Source: Sphingobacterium nematocida
Lineage (GTDB): Bacteria > Bacteroidota > Bacteroidia > Sphingobacteriales > Sphingobacteriaceae
Assembly (NCBI RefSeq): GCF_900168125.1
Contig: NZ_FUZF01000004.1
Span: forward strand, 237,546-301,545
DNA length: 64,000 nucleotides
Direction: 5' to 3'
In this document: in pieces, positions 1 through 10,200 of the stretch
How the letters are laid out: every line of letters begins with the position of its first letter
How positions within the stretch are numbered: position 1 is the stretch's first letter
Program-made: the position numbers and the translations under genes
Notes under the pieces: model-generated
The model's database searches: none
Told to the model about the DNA's origin: nothing
Seen by the model: only the letters and a program-made list of their open reading frames with translations

Positions 1-1893
1 CATCTATCTCCACTCAAAGCCACCAAAAAGGCTATTCATGAGATTGCCGGAGCAATTATCGCTATTACTTTTTTGATGGCGTCGGTATTTATTCCTGTTG
101 CATTTATGTCGGGGCCCGTTGGCGTGTTTTATCGGCAGTTTTCGATAACAATGGCGACTTCTATTATCTTATCTGGTATTGTAGCGCTCACATTGACACC
201 GGCACTATGCGCTATTTTATTAAAAAATAATCATAGTAAGAAGCGGAAGCTTTCTCCTTTGGATCGCTTCATTGCTGCATTCAATCGTTTTTTTGAAGGA
301 CAGCTCGGCATGTATCAATCTGTTCTGGCGAAGATTGTCAATAAGCGAGCTTTGACCTTTTTGATTATTTTTCTTTTCAGTGTTGGTGCATATTTTATGA
401 ACAATAGTTTACCGAGCGGATTCATCCCGAATGAGGATCAAGGTATGATATATGCCATCATCCAAACGCCTGCGGGAGCCTCTCTAGAGCGAACAAACCA
501 AGTGGCAAATCGCTTGCAGACATTGGCTAAAGATATAGATGGTATAGCTTCAGTATCTTCAATTGCTGGTTACGAAATCCTAACTGAGGGTACCTCTGCG
601 AATTCCGGTACTTGTCTGATCAATCTCAAAGATTGGAATGAACGTAAACATAGTGCACAAGAGATAATAGAGCAACTAGAAGAGAAGGCTAGTGATATTC
701 CGGGAGCGCAGATAGAGTTCTTCCAACCACCCGCAGTTCCTGGGTATGGTGCGGCAGGCGGTTTTGAACTGCGGTTGTTGGACAAAGAGGGAAATGGCGA
801 TTTTCAGAAAATGGAGAAGATAAGCCGTGATTTTGTTGCAGAACTAAATAAACAACCAGAACTCTCTTCGGTTTTTACATTCTACAATGCGAGTTTTCCG
901 CAGTATATGTTGAATATTGATAATGATATTGCTCAGCAAAAAGGGGTGACTATCGAGAATGCAATGAACACGCTATCTACGTTGATCGCTAGTAACTATG
1001 AAACGAATTTTATAAAGTTTGGACGTCAATATAAAGTGATGGTGCAAGCACTACCTGAGTATCGTGCATTGCCAGAGGATATCTTGAAATTATACGTAAA
1101 GAATGATAAGGAAGAAATGGTGCCATTTTCTGCTTTCATGCATATGGAAAAAGTATATGGATTATCTGAAATTACACGACATAACATGTTTAATGCCTCC
1201 GAAATCAGTGGAGCTGCAGCACCAGGACATAGTAGTGGTGAGGCTATTAAGGTAATCACAGCGGTCGCCGCTAAGAAATTACCTAGAGGGTACGGTATAG
1301 ACTGGGCAGGTATATCCAAAGATGAGGTAGGACGGGGTAATCAAGCTATTTATATATTCTTGATCTGTTTGGGATTTGTGTACCTGGTGCTGGCTGCACA
1401 GTATGAGAGTTTTATTTTACCTCTCGCTGTTATTCTCTCGCTACCTGTCGGAATCTTTGGTGCCTTTTTTCTACTCAAACTTTTTGGGTTAGAGAATAAT
1501 ATTTACGCACAGATAGCTTTAGTCATGCTTATCGGTCTACTTGGCAAAAATGCGGTATTGATTGTAGAATTTGCAGTTCAAGAGCGTCGGAATGGAGCCA
1601 GTATTTTGCAGGCAGCAATGGAAGGAGCCCGTGTACGTTTTAGACCTATTTTGATGACATCTTTTGCTTTTATTGCAGGATTGATTCCATTGGTATTTGC
1701 TTCGGGCCCGGGGGCTTTAGGTAACCGTACTATTGGTACTGCAGCGGCCGGAGGAATGTTTTTCGGAACTGTCATTGGTGTCTTATTGATACCAGGGCTT
1801 TATTACATTTTTGCCCGGATGTCTGACGGAAAACAATTGATAAAAAATGAAGAAGACAACCCATTAACCGAAGAAATAGATCACCATGGATAA
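1..1893 (+). CDS. RND multidrug efflux pump inner-membrane subunit (HAE1/AcrB family), 5' truncated by window edge
   Basis: C-terminal part of an AcrB/MexB-type proton-driven exporter of the inner membrane, which works with a periplasmic adaptor and a TolC-like channel. The reading frame is open from base 1, so the start lies outside the window. Visible are hydrophobic segments of the first membrane bundle (around FMSGPVGVFYRQFS), a large periplasmic loop, and the final transmembrane bundle with the family signature GLLGKNAVLIVEFA, the RFRPILMTS stretch and GPGALGNRTIGTA. The roughly 630 residues visible compare with about 1,050 for the family. The stop overlaps the start of the channel gene by 8 nt, which indicates translational coupling. 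The adaptor gene is probably upstream, outside the window. The substrate cannot be predicted. Confidence 0.95.
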   Translation, partial: HLSPLKATKKAIHEIAGAIIAITFLMASVFIPVAFMSGPVGVFYRQFSITMATSIILSGIVALTLTPALCAILLKNNHSKKRKLSPLDRFIAAFNRFFEGQLGMYQSVLAKIVNKRALTFLIIFLFSVGAYFMNNSLPSGFIPNEDQGMIYAIIQTPAGASLERTNQVANRLQTLAKDIDGIASVSSIAGYEILTEGTSANSGTCLINLKDWNERKHSAQEIIEQLEEKASDIPGAQIEFFQPPAVPGYGAAGGFELRLLDKEGNGDFQKMEKISRDFVAELNKQPELSSVFTFYNASFPQYMLNIDNDIAQQKGVTIENAMNTLSTLIASNYETNFIKFGRQYKVMVQALPEYRALPEDILKLYVKNDKEEMVPFSAFMHMEKVYGLSEITRHNMFNASEISGAAAPGHSSGEAIKVITAVAAKKLPRGYGIDWAGISKDEVGRGNQAIYIFLICLGFVYLVLAAQYESFILPLAVILSLPVGIFGAFFLLKLFGLENNIYAQIALVMLIGLLGKNAVLIVEFAVQERRNGASILQAAMEGARVRFRPILMTSFAFIAGLIPLVFASGPGALGNRTIGTAAAGGMFFGTVIGVLLIPGLYYIFARMSDGKQLIKNEEDNPLTEEIDHHG

Positions 1894-3322
1894 TAAATTG
1901 AACTTAAAATATCTGGTATTTGCAGTTGTAAGCTTTATGATGACAGGCTGTAAGGTACCCGTGCTAACTGCACAGAAGCCAGTACTTAACCTGCCTCAAG
2001 TCTATTCGGAGGGAGAACAAGATAGTACTACTTGGGCCAATATACCTTGGAAGCAATTTTTTAAAGATCCTAATTTGCAGCAATTGATCGATACCGCCTT
2101 GTCCAATAGCAAGGAGTTGAAGATGGTCCTGCAAGAGGTAGAAATAGCCAAGAGCGACGTGGCGCTTCGCAGAAGTGATCTTTATCCGAAAGGAGGTGTT
2201 CGGATTGAGACGGGGATAGAGAAAGTTGGACGTTACACCAGTCAGGGAGCAGGCGATGCCTCGACGGATATGGAACCAGGACGACACATGCCAGATCCAT
2301 TGAGTGATTTCGGGATTACTGCTTCTGCACACTGGGAAGTGGATATCTGGGGCAAACTACATCAAGCACAGGATGCGGCAAAGAACAGATATCTAGCAAC
2401 TGTTGAAGGCAAAAATTTTGTGCTTAGCAATCTGATAGCAGAGATTGCTACTTCGTATTATGAGTTGGTTGCAGTGGATAATCAATTAGAGCTGGTTCGT
2501 CGTACGATCGATTTGCAAAGTCAAGCGTTAGAGGTCGTTATGGCACAACGTGCCGTAGGACGTGTGAATGAACTAGCTGTGCAAAAATTTAAGGCCGAAT
2601 TGCTAAAAACACAGGGATTCGCCTATAAGCTTCAACAGCAAACTGTTGAAGTCGAAAATAAGATTAACTTTTTACTAGGGAGATATCCGCAGCGGATATC
2701 TCGGAATAGGGACGTTTTGATGACGGAACTTCCTTCAGAAGTAAAGTTGGGTATTCCTGCACAAATACTTCATAATAGACCGGATGTCCAACAGGCTGAA
2801 CTGGAACTGAAGGCTGCTGATCTGGACGTTAAAGTAGCTAGAGCAGAGTTTTATCCTTCGCTAGATATCTCCGCTGCGGTAGGTTTGCAGGCTTTTAAAC
2901 CATCTTATCTTATCAAAGCGCCGGAATCTATGTTGTATTCGCTGGCTGGAGATTTATTTGCCCCCCTAATTAATCGGGGAGCTATACAGGCCGAGTTTCG
3001 TGCTGCCAGTGCTCGTCAGTTGCAAGTATTGTATCATTATGAGCAGGTCGTACTTAATGCTTATTTGGAAGTAGCTAATCAAATGTCAAGTATATCAAAT
3101 TTACAGGCTGAGATTGAAAAACAAGATAAGCAAGTGCAAATATTGAACGAAGCAATTATCGTCTCAAAAGAGTTGTTTATTGGAAATAGAGCAGAATATC
3201 TGGAAGTATTGACTACACAGAGGGACGTATTAGAATCTAAATTGGATTTGTTTGAACTGAAAAAATCACAGTTTTTGTCCCTGATCAATGTGTACAAGGC
3301 TGTAGGTGGTGGATGGAAATAA
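1886..3322 (+). CDS. Outer-membrane efflux channel lipoprotein (NodT/OprM family)
   Basis: TolC-family outer-membrane channel of the NodT subfamily that completes the RND pump encoded just upstream. The 478-residue length is normal. The N-terminus is a lipoprotein signal (MMTGCK, Cys near residue 22). Two homologous OEP halves follow. Typical traits are the WKQFFKDPNLQQLIDTAL segment, the W-E-V-D-IWGKL motif near residue 150, the second-half motif HNRPDVQQAELELKAA near 310, and ARAEFYPSLDISAAVG. The ATG lies within the last codons of the pump gene (8-nt overlap), so the two proteins are made together. No terminator of note follows. Confidence 0.95.
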   Translation: MDNKLNLKYLVFAVVSFMMTGCKVPVLTAQKPVLNLPQVYSEGEQDSTTWANIPWKQFFKDPNLQQLIDTALSNSKELKMVLQEVEIAKSDVALRRSDLYPKGGVRIETGIEKVGRYTSQGAGDASTDMEPGRHMPDPLSDFGITASAHWEVDIWGKLHQAQDAAKNRYLATVEGKNFVLSNLIAEIATSYYELVAVDNQLELVRRTIDLQSQALEVVMAQRAVGRVNELAVQKFKAELLKTQGFAYKLQQQTVEVENKINFLLGRYPQRISRNRDVLMTELPSEVKLGIPAQILHNRPDVQQAELELKAADLDVKVARAEFYPSLDISAAVGLQAFKPSYLIKAPESMLYSLAGDLFAPLINRGAIQAEFRAASARQLQVLYHYEQVVLNAYLEVANQMSSISNLQAEIEKQDKQVQILNEAIIVSKELFIGNRAEYLEVLTTQRDVLESKLDLFELKKSQFLSLINVYKAVGGGWK

Positions 3323-3382
3323 TCAAATTTAAAGAAAAGTGCTGCTTTACGGGTTCCCGTAAATCTAATTTACCACAGTTCT

Positions 3383-3390
3383 TACCTTTG
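3383..3390 (+). promoter_or_regulatory. Possible -7 promoter box TACCTTTG
   Basis: Exact match to the Bacteroidota -7 consensus TAnnTTTG, placed 44 nt before the ATG of the small unknown gene at 3434. A clear -33 TTG at the right distance is not visible, so the call is tentative. Confidence 0.35.
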
Positions 3391-3433
3391 TGATCGTAAA
3401 ATATGGTAGAGCATGTAAATACATGATTTAGCT

Positions 3434-3931
3434 ATGGTTTACACACAAACACAGCAGACGGCCATGAGCATATTCTTCGATTCAAACATTACATTCCTTT
3501 TGAGAGAAGGAACTATTACCAATTCCATCATAAAGATGAAAAGAATCTGCAACCTGTTGACTCGACAATCTGAAAGCTTCGGTGACCTAGAGCGATCGAT
3601 CTATTTGAGTCAACAGGAACATGGTCATGTTTATTATGTTGACGAAAGATCTATTCCCCTGCTTTTGGGAGTTTGTTTAACCCTGAACCATTTATTCCCT
3701 GATTCTTCTGATTTTGCTCAACTGCTGTTAGAGTCCAACGAAGAGACCGATAGAAGAGAATTTAACGCTGGAGTATTAGCTGATCCTCAGCTCTCGGATA
3801 TTGTTGCGGAGTATGAGACGCATTTGAGTGAGCGATTTCACGATCGTACAGAGAGACAAAAACTGAGAGTGGCTATCTTAAATCTTTGTGCAGAATTTCG
3901 CTTCCATATCACACTAAGCAAGACTGTTTAA
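3434..3931 (+). CDS. Hypothetical protein, 165 aa
   Basis: I do not recognise a family. The protein is soluble, without signal peptide or membrane segment, and slightly acidic. It has a mainly helical look (for example GVCLTLNHLFPDSSDFAQLLLES and a C-terminal stretch rich in Arg and Glu). The ATG at 3434 is used; an in-frame ATG at 3464 is an alternative that would remove ten residues. It stands alone between the efflux operon and the sigma/SusCD locus, with its own possible promoter. Length, lack of stops and normal composition support a real gene, but nothing in the sequence gives its job. Confidence 0.6.
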   Translation: MVYTQTQQTAMSIFFDSNITFLLREGTITNSIIKMKRICNLLTRQSESFGDLERSIYLSQQEHGHVYYVDERSIPLLLGVCLTLNHLFPDSSDFAQLLLESNEETDRREFNAGVLADPQLSDIVAEYETHLSERFHDRTERQKLRVAILNLCAEFRFHITLSKTV

Positions 3932-4139
3932 TACTATATTAATCTTTGACCTTTTTATCAGGTGATCGTAAATGCAGATAAAAATTATTTGCTAATTTTG
4001 ATATTAAGTACTACTTTAGATTAACAATAGATATAACGTAATCAAATAAAACCTTTTTTAAATCACATATTAAGTTTAAGGAGCGCTATGGTGAAGTTAA
4101 AATTCATATTAACTTAACCTAAGCTTCGATTAAAAAGGA

Positions 4140-4147
4140 TAATTTTG
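4140..4147 (+). promoter_or_regulatory. Possible -7 promoter box TAATTTTG
   Basis: Exact TAnnTTTG match 59 nt before the ATG at 4207. It overlaps a possible GTG start at 4147, which argues that the downstream lipoprotein starts at 4207 instead. No convincing -33 element was seen. Confidence 0.4.
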
Positions 4148-4206
4148 TGTTTTTACTGATTTCTGACTACTGGAGCGGTCCACTCGACAGAAAATTAGCG
4201 AAAAAT

Positions 4207-5217
4207 ATGAAATCAATTATTTTAAAAAGAACCGAATTGAAACGTACAGCCTTTGCGCCTTTGTGCGTTTTTATCGGTATGACATGCGCGCTATCATCCT
4301 GCGATAAAGATAATAAAGAAGCTGGATTAATAGCTGGAATACAAGTTTCCGAAACGGAGAGTTTCGAGGAGAAGGCTGGAGAGATGATTTGGAAAGCCGA
4401 TGGTGGTCTAGATACGTTGTACGTAACGAGTAATTCTGCATTACGTGTGTCGTTCGAAACGAATGAAGTCAATAACTGGGTGCGGGTAGATAAGATAGAG
4501 GCCATCGAAGGGACGAATAAGTCCCGTGTTATTTTGGACGTATTGCCCATGGATAAAACCTATAAGAAGCGTGTCGGTGTGTTGAATATTAATAATAGTG
4601 ATGCTTATTCAGGCGTGTTTATCCGACTAAATCAGGGATATAATACGCGGATCGAAGAAAATTTCATTTGGTTAAAATATGGGATTGGCTCACCATTAGA
4701 CTTAAGTAAAGCTATTGCTATGACACAATGGACCACCGCGCAGAAACAAATCGGCTGGACGAGTACAAATACAGGCTCTGCCCTAGGGATGAATGGTTAT
4801 ATGCTGTTAGGAACCAGTGCTAAAGGGGGAGATCTATCGTCACCAATATTTCCCGGATTGGAAAAAGATAGCCTGTTATTATTGACTTTTGATGCTATTG
4901 GATATACAGCTAAAGATGGGCAAAAAGATGCTAATAAGTTAACAGTAAGTTTGGTCGGTGCTGAATTTGCCGATGGTAAGTCTAGTAAGTTGATCAGTCT
5001 GGACTACTATGACTACCAATCTGCTCTGTTGACGACTAATATGTGGGACAAAGCTCATTTCTCTTTTGTAGTAAAGAAACCAAGTCTCAACCCTGCAGCT
5101 TCAACTATTCAGTTGCAGTTTATGACAGGAGACCATGACAGCAATGCAGCCAACAGGGTCTTTGTCGATAATATAAACCTCTATATAACGGATCAATTTA
5201 TGCCTGTTAAGAAATAA
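4207..5217 (+). CDS. BACON-like surface lipoprotein at the head of the sigma/SusCD locus
   Basis: Secreted lipoprotein of 336 residues. The start at 4207 is chosen because it places the signal peptide (FAPLCVFIGMTCALSSC) at the N-terminus and because an upstream GTG at 4147 overlaps a promoter-like box. The residues after the lipobox Cys are DKDNKE, an acidic/lysine pattern that in Bacteroidota favours export to the cell surface. Residues about 50-140 resemble a BACON or Ig-like domain (NNWVRVDKIEA, then KKRVGVLNINN). The second half is beta-rich and looks like a carbohydrate-binding or anchor-type jelly roll (IFPGLEKDSLLLLTFDAIGYTA). It precedes the sigma gene by about 90 nt and shares its architecture type with the two BACON/DUF5689 proteins downstream, so it probably belongs to the same surface system. 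Confidence 0.8.
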   Translation: MKSIILKRTELKRTAFAPLCVFIGMTCALSSCDKDNKEAGLIAGIQVSETESFEEKAGEMIWKADGGLDTLYVTSNSALRVSFETNEVNNWVRVDKIEAIEGTNKSRVILDVLPMDKTYKKRVGVLNINNSDAYSGVFIRLNQGYNTRIEENFIWLKYGIGSPLDLSKAIAMTQWTTAQKQIGWTSTNTGSALGMNGYMLLGTSAKGGDLSSPIFPGLEKDSLLLLTFDAIGYTAKDGQKDANKLTVSLVGAEFADGKSSKLISLDYYDYQSALLTTNMWDKAHFSFVVKKPSLNPAASTIQLQFMTGDHDSNAANRVFVDNINLYITDQFMPVKK

Positions 5218-5305
5218 TAAAGAAACAATTTCTTAAACATAAGGTAACTTCAAGGATATACAAATTCGCTTAGTTTGCATAATTAATTGGGACTGATACT
5301 ACAAG

Positions 5306-5872
5306 ATGGAAGTAATGAATGGTGTTTTAGAAGATGATGAATTCGAAAGGTTTTTATTGGGGGATGCTAAGGTCTTTCAGAAAACTTTCGACTTCTATTT
5401 TCCTATCATATTCCGTTACGCCTTAAGTAAGGGGACAGAACGGGAAGATGCCGAGGATATAACCCAAGAGGCATTCACATTACTATTTTTACATCGTGAC
5501 AAAATCAGGAGTTCTAGTGACCTCTATCCCTATTTATACGTGATTGCTAAACGTCTGTGTATATCCTTTTTTAGAAAGAAGATAAGTGGAGCAAAGATTG
5601 TTCAGGAAGCTTCCCTGGAATGGCCAGCTATTTCTTTGCATTTAGAACAAAAAATTGACTTTGTTGAATTGAACAGTCTCCTTCAACAGATAATAACTAC
5701 ATTACCTAGGCAGCAACAAGAAGTTTACCGTCGATTTAAACTTGATGATGAACCCCAAAAAGATATCGCTGAAAGCATGGGGGTCTCTAGACATACTGTT
5801 AAAAACCACCTTCAGGCTGCAAGCAAATTGGTACGTCTCAAGCTGCAGAAAATCTATTCTTTTCTTATCTAA
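5306..5872 (+). CDS. ECF RNA polymerase sigma factor (FecI-like)
   Basis: Sigma-70 family factor of the extracytoplasmic-function class, 188 residues. Region 2 is seen at about residues 20-90 (F-x-x-YFPIIFRYALSKG, then EDAEDITQEAFTLLF and YLYVIAKRLCISFFR). Region 4 is at about 125-185, with the helix-turn-helix QKDIAESMGVSRHTVKNHLQAA. It is followed at 86 nt by a FecR-type anti-sigma gene and then by a SusC with an STN domain. This is the classic arrangement in which substrate loading of the outer-membrane transporter is signalled through FecR to release the sigma factor. It most likely drives the downstream susC operon. Confidence 0.94.
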   Translation: MEVMNGVLEDDEFERFLLGDAKVFQKTFDFYFPIIFRYALSKGTEREDAEDITQEAFTLLFLHRDKIRSSSDLYPYLYVIAKRLCISFFRKKISGAKIVQEASLEWPAISLHLEQKIDFVELNSLLQQIITTLPRQQQEVYRRFKLDDEPQKDIAESMGVSRHTVKNHLQAASKLVRLKLQKIYSFLI

Positions 5873-5958
5873 CGGTGTTTTACTTTTTTTAAAAAAAGTA
5901 AGATCTCCACTAGTACATTTCTTTTTGACTTTCGTTTATAGATAAAAATTGAGAACGA

Positions 5959-7146
5959 TTGGACAAGAAAGAACTATATATTCTAGTAAAACAATATCGG
6001 GCAGGTACTATTGAAAAGAGTGACCTGGAACGCCTACGTAGTTTTCTCGAAACTGAGGAAGGAGTCCGGTCGCTAGAAGAGACATGGGACGACGAATTTG
6101 AGCCTTCATATTATGTCGGGGATAAGCCGGTACAGGAACGAGTCTTTCAGAAGATTTCCGACGATCCACGTATCGCTCCGGTAATAGCACAACCTAGACC
6201 TTCTTTCGCGAATAAATTCAACAAAATCGCTGTGGCCGCTGCATTAGTAGTTGGTATAGCTTCTGCATTATGGTGGTATGACAGGGAACAGATAGTGGAA
6301 GTTTATGCGACACAAAACGGAGAGACTATCTTGCCTGGAAGTAATAAAGCTCGGATTCAGTTTGAGGATGGTAATTTTATTGAGTTAGATCAGATTACAA
6401 GTGATACGATTATCGCTGATAAGGGGCTTCGTATCTTCAAAGCTGCTGATGGTAGCGTAAGCTATGCATACAATGATGATGGCGCTATTCGGAGAGAATT
6501 GTACAACACGATTGTGACGCCTAGAGGAGGAGAGTATAGTTTGATATTACCTGATGGATCTAAAGTATGGCTTAATGCAGCAACTAAGCTTAAGTATCCA
6601 TTGAAATTTGCAAAGGACAGTAGAATGGTTGAGTTGGATGGTGAGGCTTATTTTGATGTGGCTAAACATAAAGAAGCACATAGTTCTGTACCTTTTTATG
6701 TAATGAGTGGTAAGCAGAAGATTGAAGTTTTAGGAACACAATTTAATGTAAATACCTATGGATCTACTTATAAAACGACATTGGTGGAGGGGCGTGTAGC
6801 TATGCATTATGAGGGAGTTTCCAAAACTCAGTTTTTGACACCTTCACAACAGGCCGTCTATTCTACACGAACAGGGATAAATACCGTAAAGGTTGTCGAT
6901 CCTTCATACAGTACAGCCTGGCGATCCGGGAAATTTGCCTTCGATAATGTCTCTATTTATGAAGTAATGGATGAAATTGCCAGATGGTATGATGTAGAGG
7001 TAGTTTTTGAGGGAGATATGTCGCAGGTCAGATACTCAGGAAGTATCTCAAGATTTGAAAAATTTGAACAATTGTTACAATTAATAGAGTGGACCGACCT
7101 AGTAACATTTAAAGTGCAGGGAAGGAGGATAACTGTCATGAAATAG
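5959..7146 (+). CDS. FecR-family anti-sigma factor
   Basis: Single-pass inner-membrane regulator of 395 residues. A TTG start at 5959 is used because an in-frame TGA lies at 5950-5952 and the conserved N-terminus (DKKELYILVKQYRAGT) begins right after it. The cytoplasmic N-terminal part binds sigma. A transmembrane helix lies at about residues 88-106 (IAVAAALVVGIASALWW). The periplasmic FecR domain contains NTIVTPRGGEYSLILPDGSKVWLNAAT, and the C-terminal DUF4974 segment contains FDNVSIYEVMDEIARWYDVEVVF. It pairs with the sigma factor upstream and senses the STN domain of the SusC downstream. A 117-nt hairpin-rich gap separates it from susC. Confidence 0.94.
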   Translation: MDKKELYILVKQYRAGTIEKSDLERLRSFLETEEGVRSLEETWDDEFEPSYYVGDKPVQERVFQKISDDPRIAPVIAQPRPSFANKFNKIAVAAALVVGIASALWWYDREQIVEVYATQNGETILPGSNKARIQFEDGNFIELDQITSDTIIADKGLRIFKAADGSVSYAYNDDGAIRRELYNTIVTPRGGEYSLILPDGSKVWLNAATKLKYPLKFAKDSRMVELDGEAYFDVAKHKEAHSSVPFYVMSGKQKIEVLGTQFNVNTYGSTYKTTLVEGRVAMHYEGVSKTQFLTPSQQAVYSTRTGINTVKVVDPSYSTAWRSGKFAFDNVSIYEVMDEIARWYDVEVVFEGDMSQVRYSGSISRFEKFEQLLQLIEWTDLVTFKVQGRRITVMK

Positions 7147-7173
7147 TGCTAGCTAGCCTTAGCATATAAAAAA

Positions 7174-7222
7174 GCAGGAACGTTGGAGCCGTCCCTGCCG
7201 GGTATGCCCTAAGGCATTTTTA
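7174..7222 (+). terminator. Two hairpins between fecR and susC: terminator or attenuator
   Basis: The first stem pairs GCAGGAACG (7174-7182) with CGTCCCTGC (7190-7198), with one wobble pair. The second stem pairs ATGCC (7204-7208) with GGCAT (7213-7217) across a CTAA loop and runs into a T tract. The second hairpin looks like a weak intrinsic terminator. The position, after the anti-sigma stop and 45 nt or more before susC, fits a partial terminator that lowers read-through into the transport operon or marks a separate susC leader. Confidence 0.5.
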
Positions 7223-7263
7223 GATTGAAACAGAATGTATTATTAATCTCAACCTATTAACAA

Positions 7264-10200
7264 ATGTATGAAAAAAAAAGGTTAGGGGCGGGCTATGCCT
7301 TTAACTTACCTAAACTGAAAATTCCATTGTATATGAAATTGACATGGATTCTGATTTTAGTAGCCTCCATGCACCTTAGTGCAAGTACCTTTGGGCAAAA
7401 GATTACGCTGAAAGGGAAGAATGTTCGTTTGGCCACTCTATTGAAAGATTTTGAAAAACGTAGCGGGTATACCGTATTTTATGCACAGGGGATATTACCC
7501 AATAATACGATCAGTAATGTCGAATTGGTAGATGTTGAAGCCTTGGATGCCCTACGAAGACTATTGGTTCCATACCAATTGGATTTTAAACGTAAGGATC
7601 ATAGCATCGTGTTATTCTCAAAAAATGATCAGAATAGAAAGAGTACACTAGGTAATACTGCTTCAATAGAGGCACAACAACACGTATTAAAAGGAAATAC
7701 AAAGACAAGTACAGGGGCTGTGCTCGCCAATGTAACGGTGCGCGACAAATCCACAGGAAAAGTAACGCGGACCGATGAGTCTGGTACTTTTACGCTAGAG
7801 GTGGATCTTCCTACTGTATTGGAATTATCGCTATTGGGCTTTGATAAGAAAGAGATCAATGTAAACAGTGTTAGTGAGTTGCAAGTAGTAATGGTCGAGA
7901 AAGTTACCGATATGGAAGAAGCGGTAGTAATCGGTTATGGCCAAGTCAAGAAGAAGGATTTAACAGGCTCGGTTGTCAACATCAAAATGGAGGATGTTAA
8001 AGATGCACCTGTGTTGTCTGTCGATTTGGCTTTGCAAGGACGTGTGCCTGGTGCTGAGTTTACGGCGACGACGGGCGAGCCGGGAGCTACTACTTCAATA
8101 CGTATACGAGGCACCCGATCAATAACAGCGAGTAATGAACCTCTGATCGTCGTGGATGGTGTAATGGATGCTGTGAGTAGTCTGACGGATATCAATACCT
8201 CGGATATCGAATCGATATCGGTTTTGAAAGATGCGTCGGCTACAGCAATCTATGGTACACGTGGTAGTAATGGTGTTATTATTGTCACAACTAAACAAGG
8301 GAAGTCTGGAAAAGATAATATTACGTTACGTAGTACAGTTGGCCTTTCTCAACTCCCAAGGAAGCTTGATATTATGAATGCTTCCCAGTATGCGCAGTAT
8401 CGCAATGATTATGCACTATTCACATCGGCCGATCCATATGGCGATATTACCATTAATTCACCAATGTCGGCATACCCTTATCCAGATCCCAATGCACTGG
8501 GAAAAGGAACAGATTGGGTAGATGAGATAACTCGTATTGCGCCTTATCACACCCACAATCTTTCGTTATCCGGTGGTAAAAATAAAAGCAGTTACTATGC
8601 TTCGATTGCATATGATAATACACAGGGAATTATTCAAGAAAGTGGGTTAGGTCGCTTTACCGGACGTCTGAATCTAGACTACCAGCTTTTTCCATGGATG
8701 AAAGTAGGATTTAAGTACAGTTATACAAAACGGGATGAAAACAAAAACCTGGTTACTATCGGCGGCACTAATTGGTGGAGTGGTGCGATCTATTTAAATC
8801 CCATGATAAAGGTTTATGATAACTTTAATGATCTTTGGTACTCTGGGCAGAAGTTTAACTCGCCGCGTTCGATCCTGGATTCGGATGTCATCAATAATAT
8901 TAAACACGACGGTACAACGAATACAGGGTATATTGAGATAGAACCTATTAAGAATCTAAAAGTAAATTCTCAACTGACTTATTATGCTTACGGTAGGCAT
9001 ACTTTTGAATACGAACCAGGAAATTTGCCAGCTAAAGCAGACAATGAAGGAGGAATGGCTTATAGAGCAGAGTATACACAGAGTAACCTGATGAGTCAGA
9101 CGACATTGAATTATCTCAAGAAATGGGACGATGTACATCATCTGGATTTTACGGCTGGTTTTGTAGGACAGAAAATAACGGATGACAATCTTACGCTACG
9201 TGGTGAAGGTTACCAATCAGATGCGATCCTTTGGAATAATATGAATGCAATTCCTGATAAGGAAAACTACGTAGGAGGGTCAGGTAACACGACTAAGACC
9301 TCCATGTCTTACCTAGCCCGTGCCAATTATAATTACAAAAGCAAATACTATCTTACGGTAACAGGACGTAGGGATGGCGCTTCTAACTTTGCGAAGAATG
9401 AAAAGTGGGCGTTCTTTCCTTCTGCTGCGTTAAAATGGACAGTGAGCAATGAGGAGTTTTTAAAGAACTCTTCTTGGATTAATGATTTCTCTATACGTGC
9501 TAGTGCTGGACGTACCGGCAACGATGGTATCTCTTCCTATAGATCGTTGGCGGCACTTTCTTCTTCAACTAGCGGTTATCTCTTCAATGGATCACAACCA
9601 GTAGCATTCTATCCGTCACGGTTAGCTTCGGAAGAACTGTCCTGGGAAAAAACAGATATGTATAATATCGCCACAGATATTGCTTTGTTTAACAACAGGG
9701 TGAATATGACATTTGAAGCTTATCTATCCTACACCAAGGATCTTCTGCTCGATGTGCAGACTCCTACACAGACCGGATACGCTACACGTTTTGCCAACGT
9801 AGGAAAAACGTCTAATAGAGGTGTCGAGTTTAGCATTGAGACACGCAATATACAGAAAGACAAGTTCTCTTGGACCAGTACATTTTCGATCTCGCACAAC
9901 AAGCAAAGAGTAGATGATATCGGACATTACGGTTATGTAAGTGCCTATACGGCGGCTGGCAATAACGGATACATGATGTATGGTTATGTGAAAGATTATC
10001 CGTTGAATGCCTTATGGGGATTCCAATATGCAGGTACATGGAAGTCACAGGAAGAAATAGATAGAAACAAAATCACTAGAGCTTATGTTTCTGCTTCTAC
10101 ACAACAGTATCGATTGGGTTCAGCTCGTTATATAGACGCTAATCACGATGGAATATTTAATGAAAATGACCTTACCTATTTAGGCAACGCAGATCCGTTG

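Noticed and set aside
3390..3972. 11-bp direct repeat GTGATCGTAAA at 3390-3400 and 3962-3972 around the unknown 165-aa gene
   Set aside because: It could hint at an inserted gene, but it is too short to exceed chance in a 64-kb AT-rich window, and no integrase or other sign of mobility is present.
4147..4206. GTG start 20 codons before the lipoprotein ATG
   Set aside because: The extra residues precede the signal peptide and the GTG overlaps a -7-like box, so 4207 is the likely start.
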